64,000 nucleotides of DNA from NCBI GenBank assembly GCA_014871385.1, contig CM026433.1:7451930-7515929 (forward strand), given 5' to 3'. Under the pieces are notes generated by a model. The model searched no databases and was not told where the DNA came from. It saw only the letters and a list, made by a program, of their open reading frames with translations. The position numbers and the translations under genes are program-made. Shown one piece after another: positions 1 to 9,172 of this stretch; within the stretch, counting starts at the first letter, position 1, and each line of letters starts with the position of its first letter. Source of the DNA: Ceratodon purpureus. Its lineage: Eukaryota > Streptophyta > Bryopsida > Pseudoditrichales > Ditrichaceae.

Positions 1-505
1 ATTGTGACTGTAATTGAACGTCTCTGTTTCGTGTTTCTCTCTCGATTCAGTTGTGTCCTTCCACATGCTTTTCAGTTGGAAATAATTTGGTTTCATTGTT
101 AGGGCTAGTCTTATTGAAGTGGATCACACATGTTGAACTTCGTGAACAGTCACAAAGAGTTGTTCCGGTTGTTGCCTCAGCTTGATCCGATCCAGCTAAT
201 TGGGATTTCAGTTCTGCCTGCCATTTCCTTAGAGATTATGCTGACGGTAAATTCGCATCGTATTGGACTATTGACAGCAAAGAGGATTAGTTTCAAGGCC
301 GCAGCGTATCAATGCAATACATAGCACATCAAATAATGAAAATCATAAGCATTATCAAAGAAGCCTAAGTTGATAAATTATTAAATTGCAAAGAGAAAAA
401 AAATGGAAAGGATATGCACACAAGAATAATCATGCCTACACAAAAGGATGCACCTTCATAATTGAGCAATACCCATCATGAAGCCCAAACAAGACTTATC
501 ATGAG
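1..505. other. Spacer, no gene recognised
   Basis: No convincing coding potential. The short open frames here lack recognisable motifs. From about 440 the sequence contains degenerate 'atacccatcatg' units that resume after the LINE at 6950-7517, so the LINE has split a low-copy, decayed minisatellite. Confidence 0.5.
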
Positions 506-518
506 AACTTGAAATTTT
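506..518. repeat. LINE target-site duplication, 3' copy
   Basis: AACTTGAAATTTT directly next to the poly(A) tail of the LINE. It is an exact match to 6925-6937, as expected from target-primed reverse transcription. Confidence 0.93.
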
Positions 519-622
519 ATTTTTTTTTTTTTTTTTGAAGCAAATGAAGAGAAATTCATTGCAAGAAAAACCAGTACAAACCCTCATCAGACAAAACGTC
601 CAGGGTAGAGAGAGAACAAGAG

Positions 623-3600
623 TCACCAATTCACAACAATCTGAGCGGGCATCGGGTGCCACTTAACCTGCATGCCTATTCTAGAGCACAGCACATCGTT
701 AGGAGTCCACATGGCATCAAACTCACAGAGAGCTTGCTGAATCTTTTCAGCATCGTTTGTACTCCTAATCTTCCTACATATCCTAACCCAGTCTACCCTA
801 CCACTTTCGATCACAGCGTCCCATATATAAATTCTGATCCTCTCCGGGGACCATCTGCAGTTTTCGAAAACGACGTCGTTTCTTGAGATCCAGCTTCCCC
901 AGAGAATGATCCCCCTCAACAGAGACCAGACCTTACAGATTCCCATCTTGCGAATTCGTACCGCTTTTCCAAAGAGGCATTGCTCCAAGGAAAATTCTTT
1001 GGGCGGGCTTACATTCCGTGTCCCTTTTGCCATCCAGTGCACCACCGTGAATGCAAACTTCCAGAACAGCCAAGTCTGTGAGCATGAATAGAACCTGTGT
1101 ATGTAGGATTCTGGAGAGCCAGAGGTACATACTATGCAATCAGGATTAGCTAGAGGATTATACTTAGCTCTCCAAGTGTTTGTCGCAATTGCCTGATGCC
1201 ACATCGACCACATAAACCCTGCTTCTTTTTGTGATCGATCATCCCATACTCCTTTCCAGTTGAGCCTCGTCCTGATTACCGTTTCGTGTCTCCATTTGTC
1301 CTGCACCGGTTTAATGAGAGTCTCCTTATCCGAGAGGAATTCTCTTCCCACTTTGGCGCTGTACATTGTAAATGGTTTGCCGTTCTTCCATTTCCAGTGA
1401 GCTGGATCGAATTGTGGGAGTGCACCTGGCTCACCATAATATACCCAAATGGAATTATTGGCAGACTTGTGTCTCTCGACTTGTGTGACCCTCGCTTGCC
1501 GAACTAGTCCTGTCCAGCGCCTGATAATTCCTTCGAGCCTGTCCGTCTGATCTAGGATAAGGATTCTCGACTGAGCACCAACTCTGTACGCCGGGTATCC
1601 TGAGGGGAAGCCTCTAAGACACGATCTATTCCTTAGATTACCTGGATTCCAGCTTTTGCACGTTTGGATCAAAAAGACCGGGTCTTCACTTGCGTCCCAA
1701 CTGTAGCCCCCAATCCATGTTCCTTCAGGTGTCGTGTCACACGGGGTGCAAAGCTTCTGGCTAAATCGCTGCTCAACCCTGTGGCATAGATCTTCCACGA
1801 CAGGAATTTCTTGTGGCTCAAGTCTATAGCGCGCCGTGAGCTGCAGCATAGATTTTGGTGCTCTGTCTGACGAATCCCAAATGTCGTTGATCACTCTCAT
1901 CCCACGCTGGTAAAGCGACAGAGCCATCTGAAGAGAAGCATTAATGTTACCTCCCAGGAATTCAGTTGTCCACCACAGGGATTTCTGGCCTGTGTCAGCT
2001 TTGTTCAGCGGTTCAGCTTCCCTGAGGTGCCGCACCATCTTGCTCCATGCCAGATGAACCTTGCTCCAAACCTTGGATCCTGGGACTGAAGAGTGATTAA
2101 CCGCAAGGCCCCATTGCGCGTGGCTGGGCCACTTAGATCTCTTCGAAGGATTACAGTACCAGAGTTTATTCCGAATCATGACCTGTAGATTGGAAGATCC
2201 CGGGAGGTATGCCGTGACTGCCCACTTACAAAGTAAACTTGTCATGGCCTCCTGTGGGTCTATGAGACTCAAACCGCCAACCTTCTTCTTCGAGCAGCAG
2301 TCTTTCCAGTTAACCCTCGTTCTTGTGGAGTGTTCGGCTCCAGACCATAAGTAATTCCTGAGCAGAGCCTTCACTTTTGCCAGCGCCTTAACTGATCCTC
2401 CCCATATCGTCAAGAAGAACCATAACGATGATAGCAGCACTTGCTTAACTATGACAGCCCGACCAGCTAACGACAGCTTTGTGGAAGACCAATATTTTAA
2501 CTTGTTATGAATTCGATCAATCAGGAAGCTATCTAAGTTCTCCGATGCCATATCCAGGCCAAATGGAGTCCCCAACAGTTTTGAGATGTCTTGATCGTTT
2601 GCCCATGTCCAGCCGATATCATGCAGCCAAGGGGGTTTCGGGAAACTACAGCACCAGTATGCGTGTGATTTTCCCCAGTTGATCTCCAGTCCCGAAGCCT
2701 CCTTAAAAAGATTTAGAATGTCTATGAGGTTATGGACCTGGTTCGGCTGGCTAACTTCCACTGAGACTGTTGTATCATCTGCGAACTGTGAGATAAGTTG
2801 AGTCTGGTTTGAGTTTGGAAGTTTAATCCCACTTATCTTCCCTTCTGCCTCGGCTCGTTTCAGCATCAGATTCAAGACCTCTGTGACCAATATGAAAAGT
2901 GATGGGGCGAGGGGGCATCCCTGCCGGACCCCCCTCCTAATCTCAAAGCTTTCGGAAGAGGACCTGTTAACAGCTACTGTCGCAGAAGCTCCAATGAACA
3001 GTAACTTGACCATCGCCAGAAATTCCGGCCCGACGCCAAGACGCTCTAGGGTGCCAAATAGAAACTCCCACCGCACCTTGTCAAATGCTTTCTTGAAATC
3101 CACTTTTAAAAATAAAAGTTGCTGCTTGGTTCTCCTGGCGGTATCGATCACCTCATGTGCCACGAAGACGTTGTCGAGGATGAAACGCATTGGTACGAAG
3201 GCCGTTTGGTCTGGGCTTACTAGCTCCGCCAGCAAAGGCTTAATTCTGGTTTGCAACGCTTTAGCCAGAATTTTGTAGGCAGTATTTAAAAGTGTGATGG
3301 GTCTCCAATTACTGAGTTCTTCTCGTGGCCCGGATTTATGGATCAGCGTAATCCGGCCCTGCGTCATTCCTCTCGGCAGCTGACCACTTCTGAGACCTTT
3401 GTTAATCATGTCTAGAAATTCACCTCCTAACAAGCTCCAATGATGAGTGAAGAAAGTGATGCTGATCCCATCCGGGCCAGGGGCTCTGTCCTTAGCGAGT
3501 TCCTTTGCTGCATCACTGAGTTCAATGGACGTGAGGGGTCTGCCGAGGCTCGCTCTCATAGCTTCTGTCACCTTGGGGGAGATGTGATCAAGGGCGAAAT

Positions 3601-4918
3601 CCATAGCTGCCCCGTTAGCCTGCGGGGGAGGGGCGTATAGATCAGCGTAGAAGTCTCTACAAATTTCCTCCAGCTTTTGACTATCCGTATGAAGTTGCCC
3701 ACTCGAGTCTTTTAGTTGCGAAATGGATTGGAGTCGGGGCTTCTCCCTGACCAGTTTGAAAAACTCGGCGTTGCAGCCGTCTCCACGGTCTCTCCACCTT
3801 ACTCTACTTCGGATCCTCTGGCCGGTTGCCTTCTTTCCTTCCAGTTCGGTGATCTGCTCTTTCACAATTGCAGCTTTTAGTTGCAGCCGGTAAGAGCAGG
3901 GGTTTTCCTGCAGGCTCTCGTGAGTTTCTATGAGCTCCTGTCTGAGGGCCGTCTCCTTGGCTCGCATCTCTTCCGCTTTCTTGACAGAGTAAGTACGGTA
4001 GAAATGAATAACTTTCTTCAGCTTCGAGAAAAACGGGAGATTTCCTGGGAGGGATTCCCAAAGCTTTTTAACTTCTTCCCCGGTCTCTTTTATGTAAGAT
4101 ACATTCATCTTCCAGTGAGTCTTGTGCTTCGAGGCGTTACCTAGCTGAAGTGTCAGTGTAACCGGTAGGTGGTCTGAAAAGGCACAATCTCCCCGGATTG
4201 CGTAGCCAGAAATAGTGACCGTGTTGCACAGAGGGGGATTCACCGGGGTGTAGATCCTATCTAGCCTTGCAAGGACTCGGTTCCTCCTCTCCTGCCCGTT
4301 ATCCCAACTGAATTTTAGTCCTGATCCTGGTGAGAAAGAATCCCTGATGTTCAGTGCATCCTTTAGGGAGTTCCAGGCTAGCCTCTCTTGAGGGCAAATG
4401 GTTCGTTGGTGCTGAGAGAACTTATCAGCGCTCTTCTCGACCATGTTCAGGTCACCCCCTAGCACCCATTTTGCCGCATGGGGTAAGCAGCTTGGTAATC
4501 TTGACCACATAATCCTTCTCTCCTGTGAGTCATTCGCAGCGTAAATGTTGATGAATCCGCAACTTCCACCAGGGAGATTGTTCAAAACAAACCATAAAAC
4601 TCTACCCTGGTGAGAGCTGCCTGAGCTCTCCATATTCGGGCTGAGCCTTGCATGGATCAAAATGGCAACGCCTCCACGTCCCGCTCCTTGATCACTGGGG
4701 TCATTGCCGTAGCCTGGCTGGGCCTCGGAGAACAGATAGGTTGCATTTGGGTTTAGTTGCCTTCCCAGATTTGCCGCCTTAGATCCTGTGAGCTTATGCT
4801 CCTGGATAAATATAATGTCTGGGGCTGGAGAAAAAGAGGATAGATAGTTCCTGAACCGAGTCACCTTTTCAGGGTCGTTTAACCCTCTAATGTTGATGGT
4901 TAGGATGTTCATCATCAT
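623..4918 (-). CDS. LINE ORF2: endonuclease-reverse transcriptase
   Basis: A 1431-residue protein that nicks target DNA and reverse-transcribes the element. The N-terminus (about 1-255) is an apurinic-type endonuclease, with NIRGLND near residue 9, the QEH glutamate near 39, GGDLNMVE near 154 and the SDH motif at 248-250. The reverse transcriptase spans about 470-760: KDRAPGPDG near 476, VDFKKAFD near 606, RRGVRQGCPLAPSLF near 661, and the catalytic FADD at 712-715. The C-terminus has the zf-RVT-like region with a C-x2-C then H and C cluster after WHQAIATNTW. The ATG at 4918 overlaps the ORF1 stop as ATGA, which suggests termination-reinitiation. No frameshift or stop is seen, so the enzyme may be active. 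Length is normal for plant L1 ORF2. Confidence 0.96.
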   Translation of the reverse strand: MMMNILTINIRGLNDPEKVTRFRNYLSSFSPAPDIIFIQEHKLTGSKAANLGRQLNPNATYLFSEAQPGYGNDPSDQGAGRGGVAILIHARLSPNMESSGSSHQGRVLWFVLNNLPGGSCGFINIYAANDSQERRIMWSRLPSCLPHAAKWVLGGDLNMVEKSADKFSQHQRTICPQERLAWNSLKDALNIRDSFSPGSGLKFSWDNGQERRNRVLARLDRIYTPVNPPLCNTVTISGYAIRGDCAFSDHLPVTLTLQLGNASKHKTHWKMNVSYIKETGEEVKKLWESLPGNLPFFSKLKKVIHFYRTYSVKKAEEMRAKETALRQELIETHESLQENPCSYRLQLKAAIVKEQITELEGKKATGQRIRSRVRWRDRGDGCNAEFFKLVREKPRLQSISQLKDSSGQLHTDSQKLEEICRDFYADLYAPPPQANGAAMDFALDHISPKVTEAMRASLGRPLTSIELSDAAKELAKDRAPGPDGISITFFTHHWSLLGGEFLDMINKGLRSGQLPRGMTQGRITLIHKSGPREELSNWRPITLLNTAYKILAKALQTRIKPLLAELVSPDQTAFVPMRFILDNVFVAHEVIDTARRTKQQLLFLKVDFKKAFDKVRWEFLFGTLERLGVGPEFLAMVKLLFIGASATVAVNRSSSESFEIRRGVRQGCPLAPSLFILVTEVLNLMLKRAEAEGKISGIKLPNSNQTQLISQFADDTTVSVEVSQPNQVHNLIDILNLFKEASGLEINWGKSHAYWCCSFPKPPWLHDIGWTWANDQDISKLLGTPFGLDMASENLDSFLIDRIHNKLKYWSSTKLSLAGRAVIVKQVLLSSLWFFLTIWGGSVKALAKVKALLRNYLWSGAEHSTRTRVNWKDCCSKKKVGGLSLIDPQEAMTSLLCKWAVTAYLPGSSNLQVMIRNKLWYCNPSKRSKWPSHAQWGLAVNHSSVPGSKVWSKVHLAWSKMVRHLREAEPLNKADTGQKSLWWTTEFLGGNINASLQMALSLYQRGMRVINDIWDSSDRAPKSMLQLTARYRLEPQEIPVVEDLCHRVEQRFSQKLCTPCDTTPEGTWIGGYSWDASEDPVFLIQTCKSWNPGNLRNRSCLRGFPSGYPAYRVGAQSRILILDQTDRLEGIIRRWTGLVRQARVTQVERHKSANNSIWVYYGEPGALPQFDPAHWKWKNGKPFTMYSAKVGREFLSDKETLIKPVQDKWRHETVIRTRLNWKGVWDDRSQKEAGFMWSMWHQAIATNTWRAKYNPLANPDCIVCTSGSPESYIHRFYSCSQTWLFWKFAFTVVHWMAKGTRNVSPPKEFSLEQCLFGKAVRIRKMGICKVWSLLRGIILWGSWISRNDVVFENCRWSPERIRIYIWDAVIESGRVDWVRICRKIRSTNDAEKIQQALCEFDAMWTPNDVLCSRIGMQVKWHPMPAQIVVNW

Positions 4919-6702
4919 CTAGATTGGGTGGGGGGATTCTGGGGCTGGATTGGGACTGCTTGCTCGATCGTTGTGTCGTCAATTCTCCGGTTGACTGCCT
5001 CAAGCTTCGCCTTGTAGGACGCTGCTAGCTTGATGGCTCTAGAATTCGGGGCCAGTGGGGTAACCGCGTATTGAACCTGCTGTTCCGGTCTGGGGGCCTT
5101 GTCAACTGGGGGAACACTACCTGGGATCACAGAAGGAAAAACTCCGTCGGATGTGTGTTGATCAGCGGGGGCTTGAGCTGGAGAAGCAATTGCTTGGGTT
5201 GGGTATTGATCCAGGCCAAGAGATGAGGTATGAGATGAGGATTCCGAGGTTTTCCTTCTGATCTCCTCAATCTTTTTAAAAGCAACCGCGGGGGGCTGAT
5301 CTAGCAGAATTCTGAATTGCCCCTGTTCAACTACAATTGGATCATCCTGCTTAACCGAAGGGGGCTCGGTCATGAGCTCAAGTCGCTTGGACGTAGCGCT
5401 ACTGTGCACCGGGGAACAGCTGCTCAGGGTGCTGCCTGCTCCTCTTTTTGCTCCTGGATTCCGACCGTAGCGGCCGGGGGACCACGTCATGGGGGAGCTC
5501 TCAATGCGCTCTGGAGATTCAGACAACATCTCTCTGACTTGATCAGTTGTAAGCGGGACCTCAGGGGTGAATTTTGGCTGGGGGTCTGCGTTCCTGTGAT
5601 TCGAGTTCTCGGAGCCATGGTGCTGCACTACTCTCGCATCTGAGGTCGCCTTGGACGGTCTGTTCTTCCTGTTGGTAAGCCTGGTGAACCCTTGGGCGTC
5701 TGCTTCATTTTGATTCCGAGTGTCTGGAGCTGGGGGTTGCTGCTCCTGCGACTGGTTGGAGCTCTCTCTGTTGAATCTTGTGTGACGGGCTGCAGGGGCT
5801 CTCGGATTGTGCGGGGCTGATTGCTGCCTGTGAGGTTTATATTGCGCTCCAAGATCAGGGCAGTCTGATACCTTGTGATCAAGAGCCAGGCAAAACCTGC
5901 AGCGTACTGGGGCATGCTCGTAGTTCACCAGGATGTAGTTCGTGACGTTGTCCAGCCCTTGCAGAGCTAGAGCTGAGGGCCACCCTTGCGACAGGTCGAG
6001 TCCTACACAGAAGCGGGGGTCGCGCAAGTGGTTGTTTTGTTGATCATGGGCGTAAACAGGACCAAGAGCGCCAGCAATATAGCCCTCTAGAGGCTTGAAC
6101 TCTAAAGGAAGCTTGACAAGAGAGATCCAGGCAGGTAATCGCAGCCCAATAGGGTTGTCTGGGTTGAAATTCGTTGTCCATTCTTGGTAGACGCACTGCC
6201 CCCACGGTGTTGAGTGAGGTGTCATAGATAGTACCTTTCTCGTAACCACCACACTTGCCGTAGAAAGGAAAACGAAACCCCGTCCCATGTCGACTCTGAA
6301 CGAGACTCCATCGAAACCTAGCTTCTGGTTTATCAACTGGATCCAATCGGCGAAGAGGTGCTGGGGGATCTTCTTACCAATGAAACTCGCGATGATGGTG
6401 GTCTCCTTCAGATGAGCCGCCTCCCGACTTAGGGTTTCCGTGTCGAGTTGAGGTCCATTCGTGAGGTACCGCATGAGGAGCCCATGGCAGTTTCTACCGA
6501 AACCAGCAGGGAGCTGTTCTCCAGGAGTTGCTTGGTATGGATTGTGTTGACCTGGCTCGCTAATCCTGTAGCACAGAACTGGACAAGCAATAGAAGCGTC
6601 AGTGATATTCGGTTTTGAATGCGGAAACGTTGGAGGGACTGTCCGTGACTGTGCGCCTTGGTCAGTCTCGCCTCGTGCGAGAGCGTCACGGTATGACGCC
6701 AT
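4915..6702 (-). CDS. LINE ORF1: RNA-binding protein with DUF4283 and CCHC knuckle
   Basis: A 595-residue protein expected to coat LINE RNA and form the ribonucleoprotein. Residues about 95-260 match the pattern of the plant DUF4283 (RRM-like) region, with an FIGKKIPQHLFADW segment and a following beta-rich stretch. One zinc knuckle C-x2-C-x4-H-x4-C lies at 268-281. The remainder (about 290-595) is low complexity, rich in P, S, Q and N, and presumably disordered. Its stop codon shares bases with the ORF2 start (ATGA). The start at 6702 is the first Met of the open frame after the 5' UTR. Function is inferred from the family and position. Confidence 0.9.
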   Translation of the reverse strand: MASYRDALARGETDQGAQSRTVPPTFPHSKPNITDASIACPVLCYRISEPGQHNPYQATPGEQLPAGFGRNCHGLLMRYLTNGPQLDTETLSREAAHLKETTIIASFIGKKIPQHLFADWIQLINQKLGFDGVSFRVDMGRGFVFLSTASVVVTRKVLSMTPHSTPWGQCVYQEWTTNFNPDNPIGLRLPAWISLVKLPLEFKPLEGYIAGALGPVYAHDQQNNHLRDPRFCVGLDLSQGWPSALALQGLDNVTNYILVNYEHAPVRCRFCLALDHKVSDCPDLGAQYKPHRQQSAPHNPRAPAARHTRFNRESSNQSQEQQPPAPDTRNQNEADAQGFTRLTNRKNRPSKATSDARVVQHHGSENSNHRNADPQPKFTPEVPLTTDQVREMLSESPERIESSPMTWSPGRYGRNPGAKRGAGSTLSSCSPVHSSATSKRLELMTEPPSVKQDDPIVVEQGQFRILLDQPPAVAFKKIEEIRRKTSESSSHTSSLGLDQYPTQAIASPAQAPADQHTSDGVFPSVIPGSVPPVDKAPRPEQQVQYAVTPLAPNSRAIKLAASYKAKLEAVNRRIDDTTIEQAVPIQPQNPPTQSR

Positions 6703-6924
6703 GGCATCAAAAGAGAAAAGTAACTGTTACTGAGTTGGCATAAACCCCATTTAGGGTTTCGCAAGTATTGGGTACCAAAACGCACTGCGACTGGTTCTGT
6801 ACTAAAAGACTAGCAAGGACCTCGAAAATCGCACACACGCTTTGCGAATCAGAACAGGAGGAGCTAAAAATTAGCCTGCATCGCGATCTGGGTGACAAAC
6901 CCTAAAACCGCCGCCTCACTGCTC
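6703..6924 (-). promoter_or_regulatory. LINE 5' UTR / probable internal promoter region
   Basis: About 220 bp between the 5' end of the element (bounded by the target-site duplication) and ORF1. LINEs usually carry an internal promoter here. No specific box was identified; the call rests on position only. Confidence 0.4.
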
Positions 6925-6937
6925 AACTTGAAATTTT
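6925..6937. repeat. LINE target-site duplication, 5' copy
   Basis: AACTTGAAATTTT, identical to 506-518. It marks the 5' boundary of the LINE at 6924. Confidence 0.93.
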
Positions 6938-6949
6938 CGTCAAAGGAAG

Positions 6950-7517
6950 CATACATAAATAACTTTCATAACTCTCTATACAACACCCATCATGAAGACT
7001 TTATGAATTAAATCACGACCTAAGAAAATACCCATCATAAACCTACTTTGAATTATATCACAACTCTCCAAGCAATACCCATCATACCCAAGTTTTTAAG
7101 CAAAAAGATTTATCTCTGGTTGCCCTTTCATGGGTTAATGGCACACTGTAAGATTGGGCCAATAGCCATCATAGCCTCAATGGAGTTATATCACAAAACT
7201 TTGAAACAATCATAAAAATAAGCACACTTGGACATACCTCCTAAGTCCTTAGACAAATTTATCCATCATGAATATAATTTTAAATTCATCGCCATCTTTA
7301 GGGTTTACTCATCTTGGTATTACCCATCATAGAGTAATTTAAAATGCATCACGATCTATAGAAAATACCCATCATAGAGTTTTTGAAATGCATATTGTCT
7401 TCTCGGAATTAGCCATCATGGACTACATATGAGATAAATAACAACCACATTGAAGAAATACCCACCATAGAGAAACTTTAGAATACATCACAACTCTTTA
7501 AGCCATACCCATCATGA
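6950..7517. repeat. Degenerate 'cccatcat' minisatellite
   Basis: Repeated 'aatacccatcatga'-like segments every 40-60 bp (near 6984, 7027, 7075, 7163, 7321, 7366, 7407, 7463 and 7505), separated by A/T-rich variable sequence that often contains 'atatcacaac'. The same unit precedes the LINE at about 469. It is the pre-insertion context for both the LINE and element 1. Confidence 0.6.
7508..7517. repeat. Candidate target-site duplication of element 1, left copy
   Basis: CCCATCATGA, matched exactly at 29114-29123 just outside the right terminus. A 9-10 bp duplication fits the MULE class. Caution: the same motif recurs in the left-flanking minisatellite, so the match could partly be chance. Confidence 0.55.
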
Positions 7518-7590
7518 GGGGAAAGTTCGTACGTGAGCGGAGAGCGTAGAGCGGAGAGCGGTGAGCGCAGAATGGAGAGCACAGAATTGA
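7518..7590 (+). repeat. Element 1 left terminal inverted repeat
   Basis: Starts GGGGAAAGTTC and continues with a 43-bp block (7529-7571) that is a perfect inverted match to 29060-29102. The block is itself built from GAGCGGAGAGCG-type short repeats. The outermost ~11 bp match the other end only loosely, so the exact first base is uncertain. Confidence 0.8.
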
Positions 7591-8287
7591 GAATTAGGAA
7601 AATTTTCAAAAGCAAAGTAGACCCTATAACCGTGGAAAATTACTAAATTAAGGCTTGATTTTGACACTTTTTTTAGAAAAATAGTGCATTACCGTGGAGA
7701 TTAGGATTATCTCTGGTAAGAATTTATTACGTTTGTTCTCTAAGATACAAATTAGGGCTGATGTCATGATGACGTCATGCATATATTTTGTTAGATTTCT
7801 CATGGATATAGGCAAGATATAATGATCAGGCGTTAAGTTCTAGATCAAACAATTAATTCTTTCATAGGTTTATGTAAATGCACAAGGAAAGAAACAACTT
7901 TCACAGAACATAAAGGAGGCAAGGTTTGAAAACTTCCTGGAATATTTCAAAATTCGTGTATAATATCTTAACTGCAGAAACCAAGATATACCTTGTTAGA
8001 GTCCTTGTCTTCATCGAAGATTACTCTCTCTTCGTAGGCAGCAAAGCATCTTCATTTCAGTGATACAAGTAGGAGATTTTCATCATCAAACAACACTTGG
8101 TAAGCTGGGTTCCAGAGAAGGAGGTCACTCTTGGTTTCTTGAGCTTGTCTCTAGATGGCGTATTTGGATAGTGACACAGTCCTTGGCATGCTGTGCTGTA
8201 TGCGAAGGTAGCGTAGGAGTTCGGGGATGTCAATCTGCAAGCTTGCCTGTAACGTTTTAAGAGTACAACAATTTAGTGTGTTGCGCG

Positions 8288-8659
8288 ATGCCGAAGGTGT
8301 GTAATGCGAGATCCAGGAGGACGAGAGCGGCTGTAGGTTTGCCCCCAAAGGCACCGGCGAGTTATGAGGAGCTGCGGCCGTGGCTGCTGGAGGTGGAGCG
8401 CGCCAGGGAACGAGGCATGGACCTGCCACCGTTTAGGCACATCGGAAGCCTCCATGTTGGTGAAGGTGAATGGCGTTGGACAGTGCTTTGTACCAATGAG
8501 CTTCTCCGTATTATGGAATTGTCCCTAATCCCGTATCCCTTGCTATCGAACGTCGATGACAATCCAGTTGTTCAGCTGCCCGAAGTGATCATATCGGATG
8601 GCGAAACTTGCTGGTTTGATATGGACAAGAGTTGGACTGTATATCCTTCGAAGGATTAG
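8288..8659 (+). CDS. Orphan ORF of element 1, unknown function
   Basis: A 123-codon frame from the ATG at 8288 (MPKVCNARSRR); an upstream in-frame ATG at 8276 is possible. The N-terminus is basic (ARSRRTRAA). The middle has PASYEELRPWLLEVERAR, a probable helix, then GEWRWTVLCTNELLRIMEL, and an acidic, aromatic C-terminus. No family recognised. It lies between the left terminus and the 3' end of the methyltransferase gene, on the opposite strand. No counterpart is visible in element 2, but the matching end of element 2 is outside the window. It may be one exon of a longer gene. Confidence 0.45.
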   Translation: MPKVCNARSRRTRAAVGLPPKAPASYEELRPWLLEVERARERGMDLPPFRHIGSLHVGEGEWRWTVLCTNELLRIMELSLIPYPLLSNVDDNPVVQLPEVIISDGETCWFDMDKSWTVYPSKD

Positions 8660-9172
8660 TACTGTGAAGTCTAGTGGGGTGTTTGAATACAATCCTTAAG
8701 ATTTGGTCATTCATTGGATCTAGATACGAGTATTCCAGCATGATGGTTTTAGATAATATAGATGATTCTAGAAATAAGAAAAGATCAATCAACTAAAAGA
8801 AATGGTCTTAGAAGTCCGTGGAATATTTCAGAGTTCGTGTTCAATAATGGAGTAGCAGAAACCAAGATGTACACCAAGTCAAGAATAGGTAACATGGCTA
8901 TGGAAATGTGGGATTTTGAATGAGTAAAATATATATAACAGCGCAATATTTTTTTTGAGCCTTCCTTTTGTAACATTTCAGTCTTCATATTATATTTTGA
9001 GCATTACAGTTGTGACATTTCATCCTTAACAAATACGAAGACAAATTGGATATGAGAATCATAAGAAGTTTAGGTTCAGGGAAGTAGAGTAGACGAAGGA
9101 TTACCCAATGAACTCCAATTAAATCAAATCAAATCAAATGAAAACAACAACAGACCGAAGTCTCCTTCAAAC

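Larger units (their letters stand above)
519..6924 (-). mobile_element. Full-length L1-type LINE retrotransposon
   Basis: A complete two-ORF non-LTR retrotransposon on the minus strand. The 3' end is a T-run on the plus strand (519-536), which is the poly(A) tail of the element. The 5' end is at 6924. Both sides carry the same 13-bp duplication AACTTGAAATTTT (506-518 and 6925-6937). ORF1 (4915-6702) and ORF2 (623-4918) are both open, with about 220 bp of 5' UTR and about 100 bp of 3' UTR. Identical flanks and intact ORFs indicate a young insertion. The insertion target lies in the degenerate 'cccatcat' repeat region. Structural features match plant L1 elements; the exact clade was not determined. 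Confidence 0.93.

Noticed and set aside
3804..4144. Frames antisense or shifted within LINE ORF2
   Set aside because: Shadows of the clear ORF2 coding frame.
6890..6915. Telomere-like 'ccctaaa' motif
   Set aside because: A single copy (ccctaaaacc) in the LINE 5' UTR, not a tandem array.
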